From positions 59,890,713-59,954,712 of the forward strand of contig CM069871.1 in NCBI GenBank assembly GCA_036172665.1: a stretch of 64,000 nucleotides of DNA, written 5' to 3'. Source of the stretch: Prosopocoilus inquinatus (Eukaryota; Arthropoda; Insecta; Coleoptera; Lucanidae). Below are positions 44,940-57,319 of this stretch, piece after piece (position 1 is the stretch's first letter; each line of letters starts with the position of its first letter). The translations under genes and the position numbers were made by a program. The notes beneath the pieces were generated by a model. It was given only the letters and a program-made list of their open reading frames with translations, made no database searches and was not told the origin of the DNA.

Positions 44940-46480
44940 TTTTTTTTTCACATTTTCATTTCCATTGCTTCTAATACATACATAACACTCGCTCCCATTG
45001 ACCTCTTTTTTTTTACTCGGTTGGTTCGGACTTATGTCACTTCGGTTTTGAGTCGTCCGAACTCCTTCTTCGTATTTTTAGGGCGAAGCCAAGTGTATCG
45101 ACCTTATTAATTGAAAGAACAAGATTGATTATGGAGTTATAAAAAAGGGGAAACATGTAATAGACTGTTATGGATTATACGAAAGAGCAATAAAGAAAAA
45201 AGATAAACTTACTTCACCTATAGCGAATATAATTTTATTTTGCAGTCATTCATAGACAGTTTGGGTACACTTCATGGACATTTTGGTAATAAATCTTTAC
45301 GAGTTCGCTATCGTTCGCTATCTCGGCATTCTAAATGCCCCTCCGACAAGCTGAGAAAGCTTGGGGCTTAGAGTGGTGTAAAATAAATAAATAAATAAAT
45401 TTCGTTGGCCTAGAGACGTTTTTTTTTGCGTTGATTTCGCAATTATTAGACGTTGCGTCTCTTTTTTTGTGCTATGTTGTTCCTGTGAAATCAGCTTGTT
45501 ATTTTGGCAGAATTACAAATTGCCTTCACACCTAACATTTATCGCTATTGGCTCCCACTGACATCAGGTATTTTACTCGGTTGGTTCTGACTTATGTCAC
45601 TGTTCGGTTTTGAATCGTTCGAACTCCTTCTTCGTATTTTTAGAGCGAAGCCAAGTGTATTGGCCGTATTAATTGAAATAAGGAGTGGTGTCGATTTTTA
45701 CGTTTCGATTTTCGCAATACAAGAATTCAAATTAAAAGTACTCAGAAAAAGTGACGATCGATTATGGCGATATAAAAAAAGGGGAAATCTACGACTGTAA
45801 ATGGACTGTTATGGATTATACGAAAGAGCAATAAGGAAAAAAGATAAACTTACTTCACCCATAGCAAAAATTTTTTTTTTTGCAATCATTCATAGACAGT
45901 TTATGTACATTCCATGGACATTTTGGTAATAAATCTTTACGAGTTCACTATCTCGACGTTATAAATGCCCCGCGACAAGCTGAAAAAGCTTGGGGCTTAG
46001 AGTGGTGTAAAATAAATAAATAAATAAATTTCGTTGGCCTATAGTCGTTTTCTTGCGTTGATTTCGCAATTATCTTGCAGTCGTCTGCAATATTTCGTGG
46101 GAATTAAACAGTATGTTTATTTTACGTTGAGACTAGGCTGCGAAGCTCGACGTTGTCTCTCTTTCTTTGTGCGGTCTTGTTCCTGCGAAATCAGCTTGTT
46201 GTTCTGGCAGATTTACAAATCACCTTCACACCTGACATTTATCGCTATAGGGTCCCATTGACATCAGTTTTTTTTTACCTCGGTTGGTTCTGACTTATGT
46301 CACTGTTCGGCTGTGAGTCGTTCGAACTTCTTTTTCGTATTTTTAGGGCGAAACCAAGTGTATCGGTTTTATTAATTGAAAAAGAAATGATGATTTTCGC
46401 AATTTAAAAATTTAAATGCTCAGAAAAATTGACGGATCGATCATGACGTTATAAAAAAGAGGCAACCTACCACTGTAAAT
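44940..46480 (-). repeat. Family X repeat, three tandem units, minus orientation
   Basis: Each unit contains 'cggttggttctgacttatgt' (about 45017, 45577 and 46279) and 'cgtatttttagggcgaagcc'. Two units also contain 'cttggggcttagagtggtgt' followed by an (AAAT)n run (about 45361 and 45990). Unit spacing is about 560-700 bp. Confidence 0.85.
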
Positions 46481-47210
46481 AGGCTATTATAGATTATACG
46501 ACAAAGCAGCAATAAGGAAAAAAGATTAACTTACCCCAGCAATAGCGAACATAATAAGCAACTTCATTATGAAAACAAAACTTAAATCTGAATGCACACG
46601 ACTGAAAGTATGATAAGAATGCAGACGTGTGCTTTTTCTCACCTATTGCCATAATCACAAGATACATTGTCGTCCTAGTGGTGAATGTTTTCAATCCACA
46701 CCAGCTTCGAGTAAAACACAATTGAATTTTATGCATTTTGCGAAAACATATTTGATTTATTTATTAAATTATAAAAATAAAAAGATTTATTTTTTTTATT
46801 TTATCATTACTAAGACGAAAGTTGCAATTAATTTTTTTTAACACTGTTTTATTTCTGAATATAAAAATGTCGCTTAGTTCTTAGTTTCTACAAAGAAAAC
46901 CTCTTGCCAGGTAGATTTAGCAACAATAATGCGAAAACTACGTACAAAATATTAATCATTATTAATATTATTAATGGCTCAGCTCTGTTGGTCACAACAA
47001 AAATCAGAGATTTTTTTGATGTGTTACGGGGGAATAACTCAAAAGAAATGTGGCTTGAAGCTTTTCATCACCAAGGCGGTAACTACACACCCTTGTAACG
47101 ATTATCCTAAAATTTTCTTTATCTTATCATTGATGTTTTAACTAATTTTTTAAATTTTGTTCAAAAAATTGTACCATAAACAAAATAATCGAATGACACA
47201 TCAGGTATCC

Positions 47211-48360
47211 ATTAGAATGTATCAATAAACTAACAATTATGTTAGAGTTTCCTGCACCAGAACCAAACAAAAGAAACTTGTTCTGTGCGACCTTCCACAA
47301 AATGTTACGATGTCTACAAACTCCTTTTCCAATTGAATCAGTTTTTTTACAGTAAAGGCTGTTTTAGGCTGCTCTATTTCTGGTAAAAAAATTGGATTAA
47401 TTTCTTCAATAAATATTTATATTAAATAATTTTTAGCTTGTAGATATAGAACAGTTTATTAATGAGTGATTTAAATTGTTCTAGAAATTCGAGCACACAC
47501 GACTAATCGAATGTTTCCTTAGAGAATACAACATAAGTTAATTAATAGTTATAACATCGAATATCCGTTAGAATCTTGCAATAAACTAACAATAGGATAG
47601 ACACATTGAGTATTCATTAGAATGTATCAATAAAGTAACAATTATGTCAGAATTTCCCGCACCAGAAGCTCCAAACAAAGGAACTTGTTCTGTGCGACCT
47701 TCCACTAAATGTTACAATGTCTACAAACTCCATTACCAATTGAATCAGTTTTCTTTTACAGTAAAGACTGTTTTAGGCTGCTCTATTTCTGGTAAAAAAA
47801 TTTGGATCAATTTATACAATAAATATTTGTATTAAATAATTTTTATGTTGTAGATATAGAACATTTTATTGACGACTGATTTAAATTGTTCTAGAAATTC
47901 GACCATACACGACTAATCGAATATTCGCTTAGAGAATACAACATAAGTCAAATAGTTATAATATCGAATACCCATTACAATGTTGCAATAAACTAACAAT
48001 AGGATAGACACATCGAGTATTCATTAGAATGTATCAATAAAGTAACAATTATGCTAGAGTTTCCCGCACCAGAAGCTTACAAACAAAGGAACTTGTTCTG
48101 TGCGACCTTCGACAGAATGTTACGATGTCTACAAACTCTATTGAATCAGTTGTTTTTTTAGAGTAATGATTGTCCTAAAATTTTCTTTATTTCATCATTG
48201 ATGTTTTTATCCGATTTTTTTTTAATTTTGTCCAAGAAATTGTACCATAAACAAAATAATCGAATGACACATCGAGTATCCATTAGAATGTATGAATAAA
48301 GTAACAGTTAGAGTTTCCCGCACCAGAAGGTCCACCCAAAACAACACGATTTGTGCGATT
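47211..48360 (+). repeat. Tandem array, ~405-bp unit, about three copies
   Basis: 'attagaatgtatcaataaa' recurs at 47211, 47616 and 48023, and (shortened) at 48282. Within units 'cttgttctgtgcgaccttc' and 'gttttaggctgctctatttc' repeat. Spacing is 405, 407 and 259 bp. Open frames within are not shared by all copies. Confidence 0.92.
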
Positions 48361-48369
48361 AAATATAAA

Positions 48370-49040
48370 TATTTAAGGTCATGAGATTAAAGTTTATATT
48401 TAAGCTAATACCAAGTAAGAAAAAGTGAAAACAAGAAATTAAATATCGCATTCGAATAGATAGTTATAATATCCTTTTTTTCTTCGATATTTTTACGTAA
48501 GTAATAAATAAGAAAGTAACATCAACTCTCCGGTGTATCTACTTATTATTAGTGTTTTGAGAAGGATTATTATCGTTATGAGTACGTTAAAAGGAGCTTA
48601 TAATAACAAACTGTGTGTCTTAGCGGTTAATGATGTTGTTCACATCGTGTCAAAAAGTTGAAACGACCGACATACATACACCAGGCGGGCCTAAAATAAA
48701 CTAAAAATAGTAATAAAAAAAAATACCTCACGTCTTACGCTCTTCAGCGCCTTATTATAGGAATCAAGAGGTTAAGATTTAAAGATTTACGCGTGTGTAA
48801 ACAACATAACTTTTTAATTTGAGGTTAGATTTAATTTGCAATTCAAGCAGAATTGTCAAATTTTGACAAATCGATGCGTCACACAGCGTGACCAACTGTA
48901 TACTGGAAATTAAAGCCTGGTTTTATTACTATTTTATTATACGTACATTAATGTTGACAAAATTCAACGATTTCATATTCTAATTTAAATTCATGAATAT
49001 GTATTTGGCCGTCGCTATTTGTTACGATTAAATGAGTCTC
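48370..49040. other. Intronic sequence, nothing assigned
   Basis: A+T-rich sequence with no repeat or exon recognised. Confidence 0.3.
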
Positions 49041-49059
49041 ACAATTTTAACGAGCGCCG

Positions 49060-49400
49060 TTTCTTCTGCCGAGAGAATTTTTTAATTACGTTTAATTAAT
49101 TTAATTTAAACCCGCGTACGTTTCTAAACGCCCTCGTTATTATTAATAACTCCGAGCGCATTTTGTTTTGGTTTTTAATTTTTATGGTCGAAATTTTTAT
49201 ACGGGTTCCCTACTACAAATCGCTTTCTCTCTTTGCGTGTTCGAATAAAATTTATTCGTATCGAAATTCATTAAACACAAAGCAATTAATGAATTTAGTT
49301 TCAGGCAATTAATTAATATTGCATTTCGCACTGACGCGACGAAGTATTCACTATTAATTAATGGGACGTTTAAGAGTGTCTCGTACGTCACTGACGCGAA
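49060..49400. promoter_or_regulatory. Cluster of TAATTA-type cores, candidate enhancer
   Basis: About ten TAATTA/ATTAAT cores occur within 340 bp (for example 'tttaattaatttaattt' and 'caattaattaatattgc'), mixed with G+C-richer, apparently unique sequence. Such clusters resemble homeodomain-bound enhancers. It lies within the presumed first intron of the PDZ gene. This is inference from motif density only. Confidence 0.3.
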
Positions 49401-49901
49401 AACAAGATTTTCTGAAGCTTATTAATGCGATATTGGTTTGTGTGGAAACCTTATAAACTGGTTGAGGTATGAGTTAAAATGTGCTAACATCGATTTTATT
49501 AGGTAGATTATATTTTACGTGTAGACTTTTGCTGCTGCTTCAAATCGGATACATTACAGAAGTCTTCCAGACTGTGAAAGAAAAACAAAGATACCTTGTT
49601 CTATAAATGAGCTATAGAATAGGCGTCCACTCTTCAATATTCAACCGCGTAATAACATTTTACCCCTTAACGAATCGAAACTGTGCAGATATAACTTACG
49701 AGACAGTGCGGAAATTGGTCTTTTATCATAGTTCGTGCTGTGTTTAAAAAGGGTTTGTCCTGACACTTTATTTGAACATCTGGAATCCGTTCCTATTTTG
49801 TTTACGGAGGAGTTAACTTTTGCTGCACTTTGTTATCGACTCGGACTGGTAAGTTGTGGGACCATCCCTAGAAACCATACAGTCTCTAATTAAATTATTA
49901 A

Positions 49902-50029
49902 GGCCCAATTTTACATTGACGATTTAACTTTGAGCCGAAGCTTAAATCCTTCACAATAATTGTTGAAGTAATCGTTGCTAAGGGTTTAAGCCTCAGCTCA
50001 AAGTTGAGCCCCATTTGTAAAACTGGACC
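49902..50029. mobile_element. 128-bp Harbinger-like MITE, second copy
   Basis: The same family as 31839-31966, with ends GGCCCAATTTTACATTG and CATTTGTAAAACTGGACC. TAA at 49899-49901 and 50030-50032. Confidence 0.92.
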
Positions 50030-50519
50030 TAAATCATTTGCTATACTTTGGAATCATTTTTATTTATAAACGAAACATATTTTGTAAATTCTTCAATCAG
50101 GGACTCCCCTCACCTCAAAAATGTCTATCAATAATAAACCTTGACAATTGTCAAATGTAATTTCTTATGGGAAAAACCGTGAAGGTTGTTTCGGGTTAAC
50201 TTCCTGTTACTTTCGGCAACCCGGGGGGGGGGGTGTTTGAGTTAAAACGGTGTTAACGTTGCGTCCTGAAGTAACGTTGTTTGAAGTCAAGAGTTTCCAT
50301 TGGTCCGTGGTAATCACCCTCATCGTGCTCTGTATTCGGATCAGCGACATCGAAATATAATAGACTCGATACTGAATGCAGTTTGGGGGCCGATATTTTG
50401 TAGACAACATATATAATGTTCATTTTAGCACTGAAGGGAGTACATAAGGCTCACTTTCGCACTGACGGGGGTTCATTTCGTACGGAGAGGGTAACATAAA
50501 GTTCAGCTACGCACCGAAA

Positions 50520-51060
50520 TCCGGCACTCCCTGTACATCATCCTTACAACCTAAACATCGAAGTTCTGCGTCTAGATCTTATGTGGTCGAAGCTTCGGAT
50601 TGACTCGCCATCTTGCTCCGTTTCCGGCCTCTTCGATATTACGCTTCGGCCGTTGTTATCGTTTAGAGACGGTAAGGTAAACATGTCTTTGTGGTCTTTC
50701 ATGAATTTGCGCATGATTGAGTTGCAAAATTCTAAAATATACCACATCTGGAATTGCCTTAAGTGTCGTCTGATTTGTTTCGAACAAATTCTTCCGAGCA
50801 GATAAACCGTTACTGCATTAACAAACAGAGGTAATTAAGCTGCGATGTAGTGGGCCACGCACGTTTGCAATATATTTCTTTGTTTTCAAGTTTAAGCTTT
50901 AGTTGTGCCTGTTAGCTCCGTTACTGTTACTCCTTTCTATTTGCATTTCTATGTTCGGATACGGTGAAGATCCCATTTTCTTCGTGGCCGCCAATACGAC
51001 GCCTGGTGAAGGTCATTGCGATCTGACAAGGATACCCGACCACTGACTGAAAATTCGAAC
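50520..51060. other. G+C-rich island with coding-like frames on both strands (unresolved)
   Basis: Two stretches stand out. 50747-50544 (minus) has an open frame after an AG (LEFCNSIMRKFMKDHKDMFT ... RSRRRTSMFRL-stop) with codon use unlike the A+T-rich surroundings. 50899-51046 (plus), after a plausible acceptor TTTAAGCTTTAG, reads LAPLLLLLSICISMFGYGED ... RIPDH-stop. Neither matches a family I recognise, and the opposite strands are also partly open. They may be terminal exons, or a transposon remnant. Confidence 0.25.
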
Positions 51061-51882
51061 CACTCGCAAGAAAGGGGTTTAATATTTTATTCGCTTTTCA
51101 TTTTGGTACCAAACTACTAGAAACTTTCAATTGTTTATTAAATGTTTACATCTAAAAATTACTATTTTCTCCGTAACTTGTGCAATATCAGAATTGGACC
51201 CTACAAACTGTATATTATTGAAAAGCTTGTCAAAAACGCTATGGGACGGTGTGAAAATATACAGAGTGTTCTATTTGAAAAAATGGAGTTTTTATTATTT
51301 ATAATTAATCATATTAAAAAAATCGTAGCAAGCCTTGAAACATCCCTTCACGACTTTGCTTGATCTCGAATGATTGACCACAGCATTGACTGAAAAAAAA
51401 TCGGTTGCGTTATCTTTAGTGGTTTAGAAGTTACGAATTTTTGATTGGAACCTTGCATACGGGAATTTTCAAGAAAAAATTGACTCACATCAAAAAGTAT
51501 GATTGATACGTAAAAATGACTTAAATAAATTTAACGCAGAATTTAGTGTAGAATCCAGAAATGAAGTCAAAATGGGGTGTTTCAATTTAAAAAACGTAAC
51601 TTTAATATTTTTGTAATACTTGAACACCCTGTATACAAACGAAAATAATTTTAAAATGTGCAATGGAAGCGCTTCTATTATACAAAAAAAAATTGAGTCG
51701 ATACCTGAAACAGCAAGAAAGTTATGGAACTTGTACGGAGCTCTGGGACACTCTGTATATATTTCTTTTTTGAAAATCAGTCAGCAACGGACCTTTCGGG
51801 GTTGGTTCACAGGAGTAACGCTCCGACTAAAAAGAGCGCGATCTGGATAATATTCTTTCTCTCTCATGTAAGTGATTTTGTA

Positions 51883-54033
51883 CAGGGTGTCCCAAACCTC
51901 TCATTTAATCAAGAAAAGGTCTTAACAAAAGTTTTGTAGGTTTTCATTCCGCATAATCTAAAATTATTTTCAAATATACAGGTTGTTCATTTAATAAGTC
52001 ACAAACCCAACTTATTGTTTTTTAAGTGGAACACTATATATTTTATTGCAGTTTCGGTTAGACCTTGGAGAGACGATAAAAATGATATAACATTATACTT
52101 ACTTATTTTTAGTATTTACTAAGTTAATTTTAATTTTATGCAAGAAATGGGTCGTGTATGATCGTCTGCCAAATTGTCAATTTTAATGATTCGACAATCA
52201 ACCTTGTACCAAAATATTTCTAAATCTCTCTACTTTTACAATATTCATCATTTTTAAACACCCATCGACTATCTACAACACTGCGATTCTATTTGCGTAT
52301 TGTAAAAGTTAGTTATTTTTTTCAAATAAAACACCCTGTATATTATAGTATATTTGGATAGTGCTTTCTACGAGCTTTCCAACCATACGATATTTTATGG
52401 TCTTAAGATTTATAACTTGTGAGTTATTATCACTTCTCTGCAATCAACTTAAGGAACGTGCTGTAAAACATTTTCATTCGCCCCAGAATTATTTAAGATA
52501 TTCATCCACACCATTTATCGTACTTTTATTGATTTAAATAAAAATAAATCAATAAATTCAGGAACTGACATTTTTTTCAAGTAATTCCTGTCATAAGAAC
52601 GTATTACTAATCGGTTGGCTAATCGCTGGATGGAACGTGATAATGCTTTGAAGTGGTCTCCATTGTTACCAGATTTGTCTTTCGATTTCTTTTATGAGGA
52701 TATGAGTAACCAAATGAAAAAAATGTTCTCTTATCACAATTTGTTTATAATCGTCGGTACGTATTTCGACAGCCACGCTACTTTCTTCATTTCTATTGGA
52801 GGTTCAATGAGAATATCCTCTGGCTCATACCAACCAAAGAGAGCGCGTGTGTGGATGATTGAAACTGGCAGCGTACCTGTTGAAATACGCATAAAAAGAT
52901 ATAATCTAATATTAGTATGAAATAAATTTCAAAAACTATTACTAAACTGCTTTCACCTTTACTATTCTTAGTTTATGGGGATATGTAAAGAAACAAGGGT
53001 ATAAAGATGTATTTGGCGCTTGCAAAAAGAAGAAAATGCGTGTTTGGCAATAAAGCAAAGTGTCTTTTAAATTTTTTTCAATCGTTTGAATTTTATGATT
53101 TTTTGAATCTATTTGTGACTGGAGACATTTTGCTTTTTCTTAGTTAATGTGGAAAAAATGTTAAGATTCAATTTGTTTCTTTGGTATGTAGCTTCAAAAT
53201 AATAAAACCTTTTACCGCGTAAGTAAATCCTTTCCATTTGTTTTCTTAGTGTAACTAGAATCATTTAGTGAAAATCGTTCAGTTCCTGTATTTATTCCAT
53301 ATTTTTATTGCAACCGCTAAAACAATGACAAAGAAATTGTTAATTTGAACAAAAATAAAGTGTGGATAAAAGTCTTGAATGATACAGCAGATAAAATATT
53401 TCTGAGACGAATGAAAATATTTTACAGCACGTTCCTTAAGTTGATTGTAGAGAAGTGATAATAACTCACAACTTATAAATCTTAAGACCGTAGAATATGG
53501 TACAGTTAGAAAGCTCGTAGAAAGCACTGTCCAAATGTACTATAAAATACAGGGTGTTCCTCTTGAAAAAAGTGACTAATTTTACAATACGCGAACTGAA
53601 TCGTGGTGTTGATAGTCGCTAGGTTTTTAAAAATGATAAATATTGTAAAAGTAGAGAGATTTAGAAATATTTTGGTTCAAGATTGATTGTCGTATCATTA
53701 AAATTGACAATTTGGCAGACGATCAAACATGACCCACTTTTTGCATAAAATTAAAAATAACTCGGGAAATACCAAAAATAAGTAAGTATAAAGTTATATC
53801 ATTTTTATCGTCTCTTCAAGGTCTAACTGAAACTGCAATAAAATATATAGTGTTCCACTTAAAAAAAAATAATAAGTTAGGTTTGTAATTTATTAAATGA
53901 ACAACCTGTATATTTGAAAATAATGTTGGATTATGCGGAATGAAAACCTACACCACTTTTGTTAAGACCTTTTCTTGATAAAATGAATTTAAAGGGGCAT
54001 TTTTGGACTTTACCAGATGTTTGGGACATCCTG
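51883..54033. mobile_element. 2151-bp inverted-repeat element with ~600-bp arms and transposase remnant, TA duplication
   Basis: Ends CAGGGTGTCCCAAA and TTTGGGACATCCTG (allowing for a few changes); TA at 51881-51882 and 54034-54035. The left arm (to about 52490) is the diverged reverse complement of the right arm (from about 53400). Internal ACACCCTGTA/TACAGGGTGT words occur in each arm. The centre encodes LANRWMERDNALKWSPLLPD then LSFDFFYE, matching the NRW..R....W...SPDL..LDFF signature of an IS630/Tc1/mariner-type transposase C terminus, with damage. It interrupts repeat R2. Confidence 0.82.
52600..52920 (+). pseudogene. Transposase C-terminal fragment inside the 2.15-kb element
   Basis: The frame at 52615-52920 starts with the recognisable NRWMERDNALKWSPLLPDLS and loses similarity after FFYEDMSNQM. 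The usual Pro-Leu between SPDL and DFF is missing. It represents only the last part of the DDE domain. Confidence 0.6.
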
Positions 54034-55002
54034 TACATTTTACGTTTCATTTTTAACGCCCACAGCGCTTTCGCGTTACGGTTTCTGAACGCGGCATTGA
54101 ATGTGTCCTGACGAACTGGTTTCTTCATTGAAAAAAAAATCCTTGTTTCCTGTAGATCTGGATTATTCATTAAAAAAAAAAAACGTTTCCTGGTATGTCT
54201 GTTTTATAAAAATTTCAGATCTTCCATGAAGTTGATGTGGATTCAAATTGTCAACCAAATCGCCATCATTCTCCACTCCTTCCAGATTTTTCATTTATGT
54301 GAAAATTAGGTTCTGTAGGTTCTGTAAAAATCTAAAATATTTGCTCTATCATCATTTCTTAGCCTTGCCAAAAAAATACAGGAGATTTAGGCTAAAGGCT
54401 TTTCCTGTAGTACAAAACTAAGGTTGCTGTTGTGACATTGAGCTTTCCAAAAAAAAGAACATGGAACATAAAGAATTTCGCAAATATCTATTCTATTATT
54501 CAGTGCGCAAAATGTCGTCTCACATCCGCTGATTCCTACCCCCAGTATAACACGCACAGCAATAATCAGATGGAACGTCTTCCCGATTGATTTGAATTTT
54601 GTCATTCGGCATTGGTTTTCTGGATGATAACAGGGAACAATGCTCTCGACAACCCCACCGTACCTATAACTTTACAAGCATTGCCTATTATTTAGTTTCA
54701 ACGTCTCTCTATTATGCGAACACTGAATACAGGTTGGTTTAATTTTGCTTTAAATTCTGGAAAAATTTCAGAAAATAATAAAATCAAACAAACGCTTTGT
54801 GTGCTCGTCGCACAAATTTCATCATGAAGAACAAATGAAAATATAAGGGTATCACATTTCTTCACACCTCTAGACGGGACTAACTTTAAAAAGTGTCCGG
54901 GATATGAAAACGAAAGACTTTAGATCGAGCTAAAAATATACTCTTAGTTTTTTATTTACCTTACAAACTAAAATAATCACGAAGCAACACAAAACCTGTG
55001 GC

Positions 55003-55203
55003 TGTAATCCAAATAAATAGTGAGAAAACCCCTCGACCACATTAATTCACTGAAAGCGAATACGTATTTCGGTAACGAAGTTACCATCTTCAGCGCTATC
55101 ATCAGTTTAGCGCTGAAGATGGTAACTTCGTTACCGAAATACGTATTCGCTTTCAGTGAATTAATGTGGTCGAGGGGTTTTCTCACTATTTATTTGGCTT
55201 ACA
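55003..55203. repeat. ~200-bp near-perfect palindrome (95-bp arms, 11-bp spacer)
   Basis: The arms (55003-55097 and 55109-55203) match with about one mismatch around the spacer 'atcatcagttt'. Both strands carry the same open frame because of the symmetry. Each arm contains a hammerhead-like motif, one per strand. Confidence 0.93.
55109..55151 (+). ncRNA. Hammerhead-ribozyme-like motif 1 (Penelope-type)
   Basis: The order is stem I 5' strand AGCG, core CTGAAGA (55113-55119), stem II GGTAAC-TTC-GTTACC (55121-55135), core GAAA (55136-55139), palindromic stem III ATACGTAT (55139-55146), a T, then stem I 3' strand CGCT (55148-55151). The predicted cut would follow T55147. All hammerhead core elements are in order, but one extra T (55120) sits between CTGAAGA and stem II. 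The mirrored arm has the same motif on the minus strand (about 55055-55097). Confidence 0.6.
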
Positions 55204-56936
55204 AACTAATTTTTCGCTGTATCAAAAGTGAAAAATAAGTTTTGTCAAGTCAAGTAACCAAAATGTTAAAAGTCAAGTAACCAAAGTCAACAAAGCCAAC
55301 ATCAAAAAACTTATCACTTTGTTACCGGTAGAAACAAATATATCCAAATACCTTAAAATTCCGTTTGACAAATATTGTTTCAAAGGTTTAAATTAGTGCT
55401 GGCAACCAAATCGGTTTTTTGGATAACAGGTTAATCGGTTTTGGATTATCCGAGGTTTTAAACAAAACCGAAAACCGATTATCCGGATAACCGGTTATCC
55501 GAATAATCGGTTATTCGAATATCCAATTATTTGGATAATCGGATATTCGAATATATAATTATTTGGATAATCGGATCTTCGAATATCCAATTATTTGCAT
55601 AACCGGATATTCGAATAATATCGGTTTTTGGATAATCGGATACTCAAATGACCGGTTATTCGAATGATGAAAAATATTCAAATATCCCAACTACTTGAAA
55701 TTCAAATAAATGTATATACAATAACGTATTTATTTCTTTCACCCATTTAAAGATAATCATAGGAATTTGAGGCAGCAAATTTAAAACTCAAATAAAATTG
55801 AAAATGAGTAAATGTTGGAAGTATTAAGAAAATGAAGGTAAATTTTATCTGTTATGTTCACTACGTAAAAAAAATGTAAGTGGTCAAGTGGTACACTACT
55901 GTCGAAAACTTTTAAGACGAAAAGCAGTATATCTGTTGGAATTTGAGCCTTATTGAAATAGCCCGTCTGAATTTAGAACCTTCTGCATTCGAGCCTCCCC
56001 GTTTCTCTCTCCCTCTCTTGACCAGGGGATGAGCAGGGTCATAAAATTCATTATTAATAAAATTAATTCAGGTATATAGTTATATTTTGTGAAGTCATGT
56101 TTAGTTTGTTAATTGTTTTTAGTTTAATGTTAATAAAAATAATACCTATCCGGGTATTCTGTTTTTTTTTTATGATTCAATTTAGATTTTCATATTTAAA
56201 TTGTTAACAAAATTGAAAGATATTAAATCAAAATGTTTTAAACTGCCATAAGTTCCGAATGTATTTAAATTTAAGTTTGAACGTGTTATTGTTGTTGAAT
56301 AATAAATAAACGAAGTGATCAGAAAAGGAAAATACTTTTTATGTTTTATGTGTTGCAATTAAAAATTTCCAACGCTAAATTAGAGCAAACTATTATACAA
56401 ATTCAAACAAAACGAGTTAAATAAACCAAAATTATTTTATTATCCTATTTTTTCTGTATAAATCGAATGAGTAACAAAGTATTTTTAATGACACATTAAT
56501 TGGACTTATGGTTGTTTTCATAATCAGACTTTAAGGAAGCGATAAGTCAATTTAAGAATGGGCAAACAAATGTATTCTTTTAGGTTAAAATAACTTTAAA
56601 ATTAAAGTCCTATTATGAAATCGGACCTTACTGTTATATTAATTAATTCACGAAAACGTATGCTAAAGAATATTCTTAAAAGTGATGCAAATTTCTGTTC
56701 ATGAAACCGGGAATTTAAATTCAAGGAATTTAAGCATCTAATAAGAAAATGAAAATTGAAAATGAAACTTAAGTAGAATATTGTCCCTAATATTTAATCC
56801 TGTTTAATTATCTTGCGCAGGAAGGATTTTATACCTCTACATCCTATTACATTTGTTAAATGTTATTAAAATGTTATGTAAAAATTTTCGGTAATACCGT
56901 ATTATCCCAATTTAGTGTGTACGTACACAGAGAAAA

Positions 56937-57136
56937 ATTATTAGTAAAAAGTAACACCAATTGTAGTTAGAATGAAGACAAAAACAAATTGTAGCAAATA
57001 TTCGCACAATTGTCGGACTATTTACTACAGTTGTGCTAATATTGACTACAATTGTGTTAATAATTGCTACAATTTGTTTCTGTCTTTATTCTGACTACAA
57101 TTTGTATTACTTTTTACTATTGATTTTTTTCCTGTG
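56937..57136. mobile_element. 200-bp MITE nested in the hAT-like element
   Basis: Ends CACAGAGAAAAATT and TTTTTTTCCTGTG with TA on both sides (56935-56936 and 57137-57138). The interior is built from 'acaattgtagtaaat'-like words in both orientations. Same family as the outer element at 18152-19684. Confidence 0.82.
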
Positions 57137-57319
57137 TATAAGAAGCTGCGAACTAATTATCTTTTAGTACTGAAGAATTTCTTGTGTCGGAAAGTTTCGT
57201 TTAATTTCGTTGTGAAATGGAACGCAGAACACATACTACCGAAAGAGATAATCATTCCATTGTATGTATATTGTCATAGAACCAACGATACCTGTTATTA
57301 TTACTGGAAACCGTAACCA

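Noticed and set aside
50217..50232. G-run as a G-quadruplex or telomere-like signal
   Set aside because: A single G tract without the repeated tracts such structures need.
54977..55238. Identical 69-72 residue open frames on both strands
   Set aside because: They are a by-product of the perfect palindrome, not two genes.
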